The notes: generated by a model not told the origin, from the letters alone. A DNA stretch of 64,000 bases from Thalassobellus sediminis (GCF_044386045.1 NZ_JBISCD010000040.1:930001-994000), one strand, 5' to 3'. Counted from the first letter of the stretch, positions 24,392 through 33,862 are shown. Numbers and translations: made by a program.

Positions 24392-24462
24392 CCCTGAATT
24401 TATTTCAGGGTCTTTTTTAATGTTTAATTGACTTTTGTGAGATACTGAAACAAGTTCAGTAT
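24392..24462. repeat. Double-hairpin repeat element between atpD and atpC
   Basis: Two perfect hairpins with the same core: CCCTGAA-TTTAT-TTCAGGG (24392-24410) and ATACTGAA-ACAAG-TTCAGTAT (24442-24462), separated by 31 AT-rich bases. Together they look like a small REP/BIME-type unit inserted inside the atpDC transcript. The same core occurs in the umuC-umuD gap about 900 bases away. Confidence 0.55.
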
Positions 24463-24471
24463 TAGTTTTGG

Positions 24472-25980
24472 CTATGCCTCAGCTAACATTTTATCTCCAG
24501 CTTCAATAGCTTCTTCAATAGTTCCTTTAAGGTTAAACGCTGCTTCTGGTAAGCGATCTAATTCACCATCCATAATCATGTTAAAACCTTTAATAGTTTC
24601 TTTAATATCTACTAATACACCTGGAATACCTGTAAATTGTTCTGCCACGTGGAAAGGTTGAGATAAGAAACGTTGAACACGTCTAGCTCTACCTACAGCT
24701 AATTTATCTTCTTCAGATAATTCTTCCATACCAAGGATAGCAATAATATCTTGTAATTCTTTATAACGTTGTAATAACTCTTTTACTCTTTGAGCACAAG
24801 CATAATGCTCTTCTCCTAAAATATCAGCAGTTAAAATTCTTGATGTAGAATCTAAAGGATCTACCGCAGGGTAAATACCTAACTCAGCAATTTTACGAGA
24901 TAATACTGTTGTTGCATCTAAGTGAGCAAAGGTTGTAGCAGGAGCAGGATCGGTTAAATCATCCGCAGGTACGTAAACCGCTTGTACAGATGTAATAGAA
25001 CCTCTTTTAGTTGAAGTAATACGTTCTTGCATCGCACCCATCTCTGTTGCTAATGTTGGTTGGTAACCTACCGCAGAAGGCATACGACCAAGTAATGCAG
25101 ATACCTCAGATCCAGCTTGAGTAAAACGGAAAATGTTATCTACGAAGAAAAGTACATCTTTCCCTTGTCCTTCACCAGCTCCATCACGGAAATATTCAGC
25201 AATAGTTAAACCAGATAAGGCAACACGTGCACGTGCTCCAGGAGGCTCATTCATTTGTCCGAATACGAAAGTTGCTTTAGATTCTTTCATTCCAGCTTTA
25301 TCAACTTTAGATAAATCCCATCCGCCTTCTTCCATAGAATGCATAAAGTCATCACCGTATTTGATAATTCCAGATTCTAACATCTCTCTTAAAAGGTCAT
25401 TTCCTTCACGAGTTCTTTCTCCAACTCCAGCAAATACTGAAAGTCCACCGTGACCTTTTGCTATATTGTTAATCAACTCTTGAATTAATACTGTTTTACC
25501 TACACCAGCACCACCAAATAAACCAATTTTACCACCTTTTGCATAAGGCTCAATTAAATCGATTACTTTAATACCTGTAAATAAAACTTCAGTAGAAGTT
25601 GATAAATCTTCAAATTTAGGTGCTTGACGGTGAATTGGTAACCCAGCTTCTCCAGCTTTAGGTAAATCTCCAAGACCATCAATAGCATCTCCAATTACAT
25701 TAAATAAACGTCCGTAAACATCTCCACCAATTGGCATTTGTATAGGCGCTCCAGTTGCAGTAACTTCTGTTCCTCTACTTAAACCATCCGAAGAATCCAT
25801 AGCAATAGTACGTACTGTATCTTCTCCAATGTGAGATTGTACTTCTAGAACTAATAAAGAACCATCAGGTCTTTTTATTTCTAATGAATCGTAAATTTTT
25901 GGAAGTTCTGATCCTGCTCCGAATTCAACGTCGATAACCGGACCTACTATTTGTGCAACTTTACCTGTAACTTTAGACAT
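24472..25980 (-). CDS. atpD: ATP synthase subunit beta
   Basis: A 502-residue catalytic F1 beta subunit. It has an N-terminal barrel (GKVAQIVGPVIDVEF), the Walker A loop GGAGVGKT at 156-163, the Walker B region DVLFFVDNIFRFTQAG, the catalytic GERTREGNDL, and the DELSEED-equivalent loop MEELSEEDKLAVGRARR. It makes ATP from ADP and phosphate at the inner membrane. Only atpD and atpC are here; the other ATP synthase genes must be elsewhere, as is common in Flavobacteriia. An exact -7 element lies about 60 bases upstream. The GC content seems a little higher than that of its neighbours, consistent with strong codon bias in a highly expressed gene. Confidence 0.98.
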   Translation of the reverse strand: MSKVTGKVAQIVGPVIDVEFGAGSELPKIYDSLEIKRPDGSLLVLEVQSHIGEDTVRTIAMDSSDGLSRGTEVTATGAPIQMPIGGDVYGRLFNVIGDAIDGLGDLPKAGEAGLPIHRQAPKFEDLSTSTEVLFTGIKVIDLIEPYAKGGKIGLFGGAGVGKTVLIQELINNIAKGHGGLSVFAGVGERTREGNDLLREMLESGIIKYGDDFMHSMEEGGWDLSKVDKAGMKESKATFVFGQMNEPPGARARVALSGLTIAEYFRDGAGEGQGKDVLFFVDNIFRFTQAGSEVSALLGRMPSAVGYQPTLATEMGAMQERITSTKRGSITSVQAVYVPADDLTDPAPATTFAHLDATTVLSRKIAELGIYPAVDPLDSTSRILTADILGEEHYACAQRVKELLQRYKELQDIIAILGMEELSEEDKLAVGRARRVQRFLSQPFHVAEQFTGIPGVLVDIKETIKGFNMIMDGELDRLPEAAFNLKGTIEEAIEAGDKMLAEA

Positions 25981-26040
25981 TACTTATATGTTTAATATTA
26001 TGCGATTTAATTGTGTGAAAACAGTTTAAGTTTTCGCGTG

Positions 26041-26048
26041 CAAAGATA
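26041..26048 (-). promoter_or_regulatory. -7 promoter element of atpDC
   Basis: The minus strand reads TATCTTTG, an exact TAnnTTTG, 60 bases before the atpD ATG. Confidence 0.6.
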
Positions 26049-26097
26049 TATTTTTTAATTTAAAATAAAAGTTGTTTTATAGGTTTTTTGGAATAAA

Positions 26098-26124
26098 AAA
26101 ACACCTTCTAATTGAAGGTGTTTT
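26098..26124 (-). terminator. Terminator of the 939-residue TBDR gene
   Basis: An 11-bp stem AAAACACCTTC / GAAGGTGTTTT with a 5-base loop. On the minus strand it runs into a T-tract, 38 bases after the TBDR stop and before the atpD promoter. Confidence 0.88.
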
Positions 26125-26162
26125 AAAAGTATAATTTATGTTATAATTTTTTCGTCAATCAA

Positions 26163-28982
26163 TTAATTATTAATTGTCCATGAAATAAAATATTGAGAAC
26201 CGATAAAAGGAGATCCAACAGCACTTTGATATTCTTTTCCTCCTAAATTAGTTCCTCCAATTTTAAATGTAGATTTCATGGAAGGTACGGAATAATTAAT
26301 TTGAGCATCAACTAATGTTCTTGAAGGGATGATGGCATTGGCTATGGTTGCTTGCCAAAAATATTCATCACTCCAACGTGCATTAATATTGAATCCGAAA
26401 TTTTTAAATAATTCAGGATTCCCTAAAGATACTTTTACTTTATGTTCTGGGGTATTAAATCCTGCACTAAAATCTGGATCAGTTGATTGATCAAAATCTA
26501 ATTTTGAATATGTATAGTTTAATCCAAAATCAAACTTTTTAGCAATTTTTGTTGATAAACCAATAACTCCTCCATAAGAACTAACGTCTGCTGATGAATT
26601 AGTATATACATTAAATACTTGAAAATTTCCTGTTGCAACATCAACAACCCCTGATGCATCTGTTACTGAACCAGATTTTGGCGTAACTACAAATTTTTGA
26701 GCACTAAAGTTATCATAAGTATTATAATAGGCATTAAGATCAACGGTTACAAAGCTTATTTTACCACGGTATCCAACATCAAATGCTGTAACTTTTTCTT
26801 GTTCAGCAAGAGGTGTAATACCATTACCATTTACAGGGTTTAAAGAGGTTGTTCCTCCACTAGCTGCAAATGCTTGTACTGATGATAATGTGTAAGCATT
26901 TGAGTAAGCATCTCTTCCTGTTAAAGTAGTATTTGGTAACCTTCTATCTAAATTATCTGGAGCAGAACCTACTAGTATAGCTCTACCCACATCAAAACCA
27001 ATAAATAGTGCTTGAGTGTCTGGGTTTCTAAAACCTGTTTGTAAAGACGCTCTAAAATTATGTTGTTTGTTTTTCCCAGCTGCATAAACTAAAGAAAGTC
27101 TTGGTGAATAGCTGCCATCAAAAAACTCATTTTTATCATATCTAATAGAAGCCGTAATTTTTAATCGGTCGTCCATCAATTTTTTAATACCTTGTAAGTA
27201 GGTCCCGTATTCATGATAATCGATTGAACCATCATAATCTGTAAATACACTTCCACTAGAATTTAATGAATATTGTCTATATTGACCACCTATTTGTAAG
27301 TCTACAACATTATTTAGTATATCTTTAAAGTTGTAATTTCCATCTACTATATCCATTTTTGATTCATCTACAAGTTTAGATCCTGTAGTTATATCTGGAT
27401 CATTTGTAACTTTATTAAATAATGAAATAAATTCAGGAGTTCCTGGTTGTGGCGTATAATTGGCATCTGCAAAAGCTCTTGCACCCGAGTGCAATTGAGA
27501 CTGAGCTGCAGGGTCACCTGGGTTTCCACCGCCACCTAATATTTGTCCAGCACCTTGTGCATAAGCCGCTGCATAAGCACCAAACCATTCTGAAGCACCA
27601 ACTTTATTCATATTAATTCCTGTAAAACGCATATCATATGAGTTTCCAGCATTTTCTATGGTTGTATAGCCTCTAAGGAAAAAATTATCGCCTCTAAATT
27701 CTAATTTGTGTTGTTGTAAAGCGAAATCTTTTATAGCATATCTATTTGATCCTTGGTATATTGATGAGCCTTTTCCTATTTTTGAGCTCCAAATAACTTC
27801 TGTATTATTCCCAAAAGGTCTGTAGTTTAAGGTAAAGTATGCTTTTATGCTTTCAGCTTTATAATCGGTTAAATCAGATTCTTTATATCCTGTTCTTGCT
27901 ACATTTACAGCAGGAACTAATCCACTTGCTCCTGGTGGTAAAATTCCATTAGCTTCTAAAAATTGAGCAACTTCATTAAGGTTTTGTGGTTGACCAGGTC
28001 CGTTTGCGGCCAAAGCTACTTCATCTCCATATATATTTAATCCGTCATGTGCAGGGTCTGATCTAAAAGGGGTTATGGCATCTGCTGTTCCAACGGCTCC
28101 TAATTCATATTGATTGTTATCTGATGCAAACCAATCTGTACCTCTTAAGTATGAAAATGATGCTTTTGCAGCAAATTTATCACTAAATGCATGTGCCGCA
28201 CGAAATCCAAAATCATGAAATTGATTATCACCAGCTTCATCCTGTACTGTTAATCCTGTTTTTACATAAGCACTTACTCCTTGGTGTTTAAATGGGTCTT
28301 TACTAGTCATGAATAGAATACCATTAAAAGCATTTGCTCCATATAATGCTGAAGAAGCTCCAGGTAATATTTCTACACTATTTATGTCGAGTTCACTAAG
28401 TCCTAGAATATTTCCTAAAGCAAAATTTAATCCAGGAAGAGAATTATCCATACCATCAACTAGTTGAACAAAACGTGTATTAGCAAACGTTGCAAATCCA
28501 CGAGTATTAACAGCGTTAAATGTTAAACTTCCTTTATTTACATCTACTCCTTTTAAATTCTCTAAACTAGAATAAAAGTCTGGAGAGGAAGCGAATTTTA
28601 TATCTTTAATGTCAAATCTTTCAATGGTAACAGGAGACTCTCTCACGCTTTCTGGAGTTCTTGAAGCTGAAATTACAATTTCATCTAAAGAAGTTCCTTC
28701 ATTAAGTACAAAATTTAATACTTGGTTATTACTAGTAACTTCAATGGTCATAGATTTAAAGCCAACACTACTTGCTTGTACTTCGAAAGGTGGATTTTGA
28801 TTATAACTTAAGGAGAAATTGCCATCAAAATCTGTTACTGTTCCTGTAGAAGTTCCAACAATGATTATGTTAGTTCCAGGAATGGGCTGGCTGTTATCAT
28901 CTAAAACAGAACCAGTAATTGTTGTTTGTGAGAAAGATATCGTACAAAAAAACAACAATAAAAATTGAAAAATTGTTTTCAT
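26163..28982 (-). CDS. TonB-dependent receptor with CarboxypepD_reg-like domain
   Basis: A 939-residue outer-membrane receptor. A signal peptide (core FQFLLLFFCTISF) leads to a CarboxypepD_reg-like domain (about 20-100) with GSVLDDNSQPIPGTNIIIVG and VTDFDGNFSL. A TonB-box-like LDEIVISASRTPES comes next. The plug has NTRGFATFANTRFVQLVDG and LPGASSALYGANAFNGIL. A large barrel ends QYFISWTINN. Single large receptors of this kind without an adjacent SusD are common in flavobacteria and import peptides, siderophores or other medium-sized ligands. No SusD gene or enzyme is adjacent, so the substrate is unknown. It has its own terminator. Confidence 0.85.
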   Translation of the reverse strand: MKTIFQFLLLFFCTISFSQTTITGSVLDDNSQPIPGTNIIIVGTSTGTVTDFDGNFSLSYNQNPPFEVQASSVGFKSMTIEVTSNNQVLNFVLNEGTSLDEIVISASRTPESVRESPVTIERFDIKDIKFASSPDFYSSLENLKGVDVNKGSLTFNAVNTRGFATFANTRFVQLVDGMDNSLPGLNFALGNILGLSELDINSVEILPGASSALYGANAFNGILFMTSKDPFKHQGVSAYVKTGLTVQDEAGDNQFHDFGFRAAHAFSDKFAAKASFSYLRGTDWFASDNNQYELGAVGTADAITPFRSDPAHDGLNIYGDEVALAANGPGQPQNLNEVAQFLEANGILPPGASGLVPAVNVARTGYKESDLTDYKAESIKAYFTLNYRPFGNNTEVIWSSKIGKGSSIYQGSNRYAIKDFALQQHKLEFRGDNFFLRGYTTIENAGNSYDMRFTGINMNKVGASEWFGAYAAAYAQGAGQILGGGGNPGDPAAQSQLHSGARAFADANYTPQPGTPEFISLFNKVTNDPDITTGSKLVDESKMDIVDGNYNFKDILNNVVDLQIGGQYRQYSLNSSGSVFTDYDGSIDYHEYGTYLQGIKKLMDDRLKITASIRYDKNEFFDGSYSPRLSLVYAAGKNKQHNFRASLQTGFRNPDTQALFIGFDVGRAILVGSAPDNLDRRLPNTTLTGRDAYSNAYTLSSVQAFAASGGTTSLNPVNGNGITPLAEQEKVTAFDVGYRGKISFVTVDLNAYYNTYDNFSAQKFVVTPKSGSVTDASGVVDVATGNFQVFNVYTNSSADVSSYGGVIGLSTKIAKKFDFGLNYTYSKLDFDQSTDPDFSAGFNTPEHKVKVSLGNPELFKNFGFNINARWSDEYFWQATIANAIIPSRTLVDAQINYSVPSMKSTFKIGGTNLGGKEYQSAVGSPFIGSQYFISWTINN

Positions 28983-29114
28983 CTATTTTGAATTAGTTAA
29001 TTTTATGGTAGCAATATATGTATATAAAATATTACTCAAGCATAAAAGTATAAAAAAATTATGCACGCATAGTATATTTTAACAAAAAAAAATGTGTTTT
29101 ATTATGTTTTTAGC

Positions 29115-29157
29115 AAAAAAAAGACTTAAATATGAGATTTTATCACATTTAAGCCTT
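29115..29157 (-). terminator. Terminator of glmS
   Basis: Minus-strand stem AAGGCTTAAAT / ATTTAAGTCTT (one G-T pair) with a loop of about 15 bases, followed by a run of T's, 31 bases past the glmS stop. Confidence 0.7.
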
Positions 29158-29188
29158 AATATGTTTTAATAAATTTACGATAGTAAAT

Positions 29189-31042
29189 TTATTCTACCGT
29201 TACTGATTTTGCTAAATTTCTTGGTTGATCAACATTTTTATTTAGTAAAACAGCAATATGATACGATAATAATTGTAGAGGAATAGTAGTTAATAGTGGC
29301 GATAAAGATTCTAATGTCTCAGGTATTTCTATAACATGATCTGCTAGTTCTTTTACTTGTACATCACCTTCTGTTACAATACCAATTATCTTCCCTTTTC
29401 TAGATTTGATTTCTTGAATATTACTAACTACTTTTTCATAATGTCCTTTTTTTGTTGCGATAACAACAATAGGCATGTTTTCATCAATTAAAGCAATAGG
29501 GCCATGTTTCATTTCTGCAGCAGGGTAACCTTCGGCATGGATGTATGAAATCTCTTTTAATTTTAAAGCGCCTTCTAGAGCAACTGGAAAATTAAATCCT
29601 CTACCAAGATATAAACAGTTGGTTGAATCTTTATAAATATCGGCAACTTGTTTAATGATTGAATCTGATTCTAAAGCTTTTTCCACTTTTTTAGGAATCA
29701 TTTCTAATTCTAGTAAATGCTGACGGAAATCAGAACTACTAATAGTGCCTTTAGCTCTAGCTAACCTTAAAGCTATTAGTGTTAAGACTGTAATTTGAGT
29801 TGTAAATGCTTTAGTTGATGCGACACCTATTTCTGGTCCTGCATGTGTGTAAGCACCAGCATTAGATTCTCTAGCAATAGAAGAGCCAACTACATTACAA
29901 ACACCAAAAACAAAAGCACCTTTAGATTTTGCTAATTTAATGGCAGCAAGTGTGTCAGCCGTTTCACCAGATTGCGAAATAGCTATAACAACATCGTTTT
30001 CTGTTATAATTGGATTTCTATACCTAAACTCCGAAGCATATTCTACTTCTACAGGAATTCTTGCTAAATCTTCAAAAATGTATTCAGCAACTAAGCCTGC
30101 ATGCCATGAAGTTCCGCAAGCAACAATAATAATGCGGTTTGCATTGAGGAATTTTTTCATGTTATCTTCAACACCAGCCATTTTTATTATAGCTTCGTTT
30201 CTTAATAATCTTCCTCTGTATGTATCAGTTATAGCTTTTGGTTGTTCATGAATTTCTTTTAACATGAAATGATCATACCCACCTTTTTCTATTTGCTCTA
30301 AATTTAATTGTAATTTCTGTACATAGGTAGGAACTAAAGAATCGTCTTTAATTTTTCTTATTTTTATGCCTTTATGAAATCTAATAACTGCCATTTCTTC
30401 ATCTTCTAAATAAACGGCATTTTTAGTATATTCTAAAAAAGGTGAGGCATCACTTGCAATAAAAAATTCATCTTCATTTTCACCAATTCCTATTGCTAAT
30501 GGGCTTCCTAGACGAGCAACAACAACTTCTTCTGGTTTGTTTTTATCAAAAACAGCAATTGCATAAGCACCAATTACTTGGTTTAATGCAATTTGAACTG
30601 CTTGACCAAGTTTTACATTTTCTTGTTTTTTTACGTCTTCAATTAAGTTTATTAAGACTTCTGTATCTGTATCAGAATGAAAAATATATCCTCTGGATAT
30701 TAATTCTTGTTTAAGCGAATCGTAATTTTCAATAATACCATTATGTATAATTACAAGTTCACCAGAGTTTGAAAGGTGAGGGTGAGAGTTAACATCATTA
30801 GGTACTCCGTGAGTTGCCCAACGCGTATGGCCAATGCCTACTTTACCAGTTTTTGTTATTTCTTTATCAGAGCGTTCTTCTAAATCGACTACTTTACCTT
30901 TTGTTTTAGATACTTTAAGGTTAGCACCATCAAATAATGCAATACCAGCACTATCATAACCTCTATATTCTAAACGTTTAAGTCCTTCTATTATAATTGG
31001 GTAAGCTTCTCTATATCCAATGTATCCAACAATTCCACACAT
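29189..31042 (-). CDS. glmS: Glutamine-fructose-6-phosphate aminotransferase
   Basis: A 617-residue enzyme that makes glucosamine-6-phosphate from fructose-6-phosphate and glutamine, the first step of UDP-GlcNAc synthesis for peptidoglycan and LPS. The N-terminal glutaminase domain starts MCGIVGYIG with Cys2 as nucleophile and has GIGHTRWATHG. Two SIS domains follow (about 285-425 and 455-595) with ISQSGETADTLAA and YPAAEMKHGPIALID. It ends NLAKSVTVE, the conserved C-terminal tail. A near-consensus -7 (CATATTTG, 31081-31088 on the minus strand) lies about 39 bases upstream. No glmS ribozyme is apparent. Confidence 0.97.
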   Translation of the reverse strand: MCGIVGYIGYREAYPIIIEGLKRLEYRGYDSAGIALFDGANLKVSKTKGKVVDLEERSDKEITKTGKVGIGHTRWATHGVPNDVNSHPHLSNSGELVIIHNGIIENYDSLKQELISRGYIFHSDTDTEVLINLIEDVKKQENVKLGQAVQIALNQVIGAYAIAVFDKNKPEEVVVARLGSPLAIGIGENEDEFFIASDASPFLEYTKNAVYLEDEEMAVIRFHKGIKIRKIKDDSLVPTYVQKLQLNLEQIEKGGYDHFMLKEIHEQPKAITDTYRGRLLRNEAIIKMAGVEDNMKKFLNANRIIIVACGTSWHAGLVAEYIFEDLARIPVEVEYASEFRYRNPIITENDVVIAISQSGETADTLAAIKLAKSKGAFVFGVCNVVGSSIARESNAGAYTHAGPEIGVASTKAFTTQITVLTLIALRLARAKGTISSSDFRQHLLELEMIPKKVEKALESDSIIKQVADIYKDSTNCLYLGRGFNFPVALEGALKLKEISYIHAEGYPAAEMKHGPIALIDENMPIVVIATKKGHYEKVVSNIQEIKSRKGKIIGIVTEGDVQVKELADHVIEIPETLESLSPLLTTIPLQLLSYHIAVLLNKNVDQPRNLAKSVTVE

Positions 31043-31198
31043 AATTTTTAATTTAGATTTTGGGGTTCAAAAATTTAGAGCAAATATGTAAAATAAATAT
31101 TAATGATTAATAATTATTATATAAAGTCCTTGCTTTATACGATGAAATTCATTTTTACAACTATTAACAATTAAGTTAAAAAAGAAAAACCAGTAGAA

Positions 31199-32824
31199 CT
31201 AATTGTCTTTAGGTTCTGTATAAAATATTTTTAATTTCAATCGTTTATTTTCAGGGACGTTTTCATTGCTACCATATAAAATGGTTCCTCTTGGACTAAT
31301 TATAGCTGCCGCAGGAATACCTGTTACATCATCATTGCTATTTAAAATTTCAGCATTATTTATGTAATTTACATTATTAGATAATACTAATCCAATCTTT
31401 GTATTAGTAGAATCTCTAAGTAATATATTATTTAAATGTTCTGTTAGACGTATTTTATATTTTCCTAAAATAGTATCTCTTTGACTTAAACTTATTATTT
31501 TAGAAGAAATAGGAGATTGAGTGTTTTCTGTAGGATCTATTTGATAGTCAATGGTAGGTTCATTGTTTTTAATATCGTATGCGTATATACGGTCGTATTT
31601 ATGAAATTCATTGCTATATGAGCCAATATTTATATTTTCATCTTCATAAATAACTATTTGTGCATCATTTATAAGTCTTTTAAGTTTATAATTACCTGTA
31701 TTATTTTCTTTAATAAAATTTCCATTACCATCAGGTATTCTAAAATTGTTTATAAAAGTATCAAAAGCATTTTGGTCTTTAAATAAATTTACAATAGCCA
31801 TAGAGCCTGCTGTACCTTTTAAATAAAGTTTTTCGTCTCCAGAAACTTTATTTCCATTTTGTAATGTTACTAAACTGTAATCATTATTATAAATATTAAG
31901 TTTATTTCCAGTAAAATTGAGTTGATATGTTGATAATGTTCTTTCACCAGCAACTGAAGAATCCTTCGAGTAATAAATAATAATATTAGCACCTGTTGAT
32001 GCGAGGTTTAATAGAACCATATTACCTTTTCCTTCAATAGCTTCTGCTTTGAAGTATAAACCTCTAAAGTAATTATTAAAATTACTAGCATTACTTAATA
32101 CAGGGTCATCTTGTTTATTTATTATTGTATTTCTCCAAAAAAGAGTATCTAATTTTGTTCTTAAAGCAGGAGTAGAATATGTAGTTGTAGTATTTCCATC
32201 ACTATCAGTAGTTTTTAAACTGATTCTTTTGTTACTAGGAGTGAAATCTAAATCTTCATATATTAAATCACTTTTTTGATCTTCAAAATTAATAACAGAA
32301 ATACCATTTAAAACAGTTCCATCAGATTTTAAATAATATTTTTGAGATGTTCCTAGGGCCGAGTTTGGATCAAAATCTCTTAAGAAATAATCATTTTTAT
32401 AAATAGATAATTTAATTGGAGAATTACCATACAAGGAATCATTAATTGTATACGTAGAATCTGTTATTGTTTTACTAAAATATGGAATAGTTAATACCAC
32501 AGAATCAATTTTTGTTTTTTCACCAAAATCTGGATTATTTGTTGTAGGCGTAATTTGAGCTACAATATTAGCTGTAGTTTTTCCATAAGCTGGATCATTA
32601 AAAAATCCTAAGAGGTTAGAAGCTAATCCATTAATTTGTAATGAATCTAGTTTTTTGTTATAAACAGAAATAGGTAAATAAACGCTGTCTGTTAAAAAAT
32701 TAGAATTTTCTTTACCTAAAACATCACTTTCAATAATGCTAAAATCTTTATCACAAGCAATAAAAGAAATAAGAATTAAAATAAAAGTAAAAGGTAATTT
32801 AAGGGCTTTAATTGTCTTTTTCAT
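31199..32824 (-). CDS. DUF4270 family lipoprotein
   Basis: A 541-residue lipoprotein with an N-terminal signal ending in the lipobox SFIAC, Cys24 being lipidated. The body fits DUF4270, a Bacteroidota-only family. An early FLTDSVYLPISVYNKKLDSL segment, a repeated KIDSVVLTIPYF/TDSTYTINDS pattern and an ending KLKIFYTEPKDN are typical. The role is unknown. In Flavobacteriia it is regularly next to a GT5-type glycogen-synthase-like gene, as here: the upstream GT5 stub ends 25 bases before it on the same strand. That suggests a shared envelope or glycan-related job. Confidence 0.82.
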   Translation of the reverse strand: MKKTIKALKLPFTFILILISFIACDKDFSIIESDVLGKENSNFLTDSVYLPISVYNKKLDSLQINGLASNLLGFFNDPAYGKTTANIVAQITPTTNNPDFGEKTKIDSVVLTIPYFSKTITDSTYTINDSLYGNSPIKLSIYKNDYFLRDFDPNSALGTSQKYYLKSDGTVLNGISVINFEDQKSDLIYEDLDFTPSNKRISLKTTDSDGNTTTTYSTPALRTKLDTLFWRNTIINKQDDPVLSNASNFNNYFRGLYFKAEAIEGKGNMVLLNLASTGANIIIYYSKDSSVAGERTLSTYQLNFTGNKLNIYNNDYSLVTLQNGNKVSGDEKLYLKGTAGSMAIVNLFKDQNAFDTFINNFRIPDGNGNFIKENNTGNYKLKRLINDAQIVIYEDENINIGSYSNEFHKYDRIYAYDIKNNEPTIDYQIDPTENTQSPISSKIISLSQRDTILGKYKIRLTEHLNNILLRDSTNTKIGLVLSNNVNYINNAEILNSNDDVTGIPAAAIISPRGTILYGSNENVPENKRLKLKIFYTEPKDN

Positions 32825-32849
32825 ATATAAAAATAATGAATATGCAGGT

Positions 32850-33659
32850 TTAGCTTAAAACTTCTGTATTAAAAAAGTTGGTATATGCTTCTCCAAATTC
32901 ATCTTTGCTTTTGTACTCTAAAATAGGTTTGTTTGATGCTTTTAAATAATCATTTAAATCATCTGTAATATCTTCAGACCCTATTATTAATGCATCAGAG
33001 TAATCAATAGCTACTTTCATTAAGTTGTTAAATGACGGCTCTTCAAGCACGCTAATAGCGTCTTCATTAATATTGTCAAATTTAACTTTATTGATCATAT
33101 CTTTATTTAAAGTATTGTTAAAACTTTGATTGTAGACAGAAGTAACAATTTTGCTTTCGTTAAATAAAGGTTCATCTTTATAATATTCTTTTAAGTAAAC
33201 TGGCAATAAAGATGCTAACCAGCCATGTACATGAATAACATCTGGCGCCCAGTTTAATTTTTTTACAGTTTCAATAACACCCTTTGCAAAGAAAATAGCA
33301 CGTTCATCATTATCAGAAAATAGTTTCCCAGCTTCATCTGTTAATGTAGCTTTTCTTTTAAAGTATTCTTCATTATCAATAAAATAAACCTGAATACGCT
33401 CTTTAGGTATAGAGGCTACTTTAATTATAAGTGGCATATCTAAGTCGTTAATAACTAAGTTTATTCCAGATAACCTTATAACTTCGTGTAATTGATGTCT
33501 TCTTTCGTTAATATTGCCATATCGAGGCATGAAAATTCGAATTTGTCCACCTTGTTGATTTACTAATCTAGGTGCTTCAAAAGACATTGAAGAAATTTCG
33601 GTTTCAGGTAAATAAGGCACTACTTCAGATGATACATATAATATCCTCTTATCTTTCAT
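32850..33659 (-). CDS. GT5 starch/glycogen synthase-like N-terminal domain protein
   Basis: A 269-residue protein matching only the N-terminal Rossmann half of GT5 glycogen synthases (GlgA, about 480 residues). It begins RILYVSSEVVPY, keeps RIFMPRYGNI and the VIHVHGWLASLLPVYL motif (143-147 HVHGW), then stops before the second Rossmann domain. The ADP-glucose-binding KTGGL motif is replaced by LPETEISSM (around residues 17-25). Such stubs are conserved in Flavobacteriaceae, usually beside DUF4270, panC and panD. It is unlikely to be a working glycogen synthase; a regulatory or scaffolding role is possible. No frameshift remnant of a second domain is visible downstream, where the DUF4270 gene starts 25 bases on. 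Confidence 0.8.
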   Translation of the reverse strand: MKDKRILYVSSEVVPYLPETEISSMSFEAPRLVNQQGGQIRIFMPRYGNINERRHQLHEVIRLSGINLVINDLDMPLIIKVASIPKERIQVYFIDNEEYFKRKATLTDEAGKLFSDNDERAIFFAKGVIETVKKLNWAPDVIHVHGWLASLLPVYLKEYYKDEPLFNESKIVTSVYNQSFNNTLNKDMINKVKFDNINEDAISVLEEPSFNNLMKVAIDYSDALIIGSEDITDDLNDYLKASNKPILEYKSKDEFGEAYTNFFNTEVLS

Positions 33660-33791
33660 ATGTTTGTTTTTGTTGACTTAATAATGATTGTTGTAATGGA
33701 TGATAATTTATTCTTTAATTAAGAAGAAATTATATATAATTTTATTACGCAATTTTTGTTCCCTTTTGAAAAAATGAAAATAAAAAACACG

Positions 33792-33799
33792 CAAAAGTA
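33792..33799 (-). promoter_or_regulatory. -7 promoter element of the GT5-DUF4270 operon
   Basis: The minus strand reads TACTTTTG, an exact TAnnTTTG, 132 bases before the ATG at 33659. This implies a long leader of about 125 bases. Confidence 0.45.
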
Positions 33800-33830
33800 C
33801 AAAAATTTATGCAGTTTCACTGTAAAATCT

Positions 33831-33838
33831 TAAGTTTG
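33831..33838 (+). promoter_or_regulatory. -7 promoter element of panC
   Basis: TAAGTTTG is an exact TAnnTTTG, 24 bases before the panC GTG start. It is about 32 bases from the opposite-facing element at 33792-33799, so the two promoters are back to back. Confidence 0.55.
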
Positions 33839-33862
33839 CACCCGTTAAATTTTTATTAAAAA

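Noticed and set aside
31043..31198. glmS ribozyme or other riboswitch upstream of glmS
   Set aside because: The leader is short (about 40 bases after the -7-like element) and AT-rich, with no conserved ribozyme core visible.
32850..33659. Frameshifted or truncated glycogen synthase pseudogene
   Set aside because: No remnant of the second domain follows; the next gene starts 25 bases later, and the KTGGL change is inside the intact part. It is better seen as a distinct short family.
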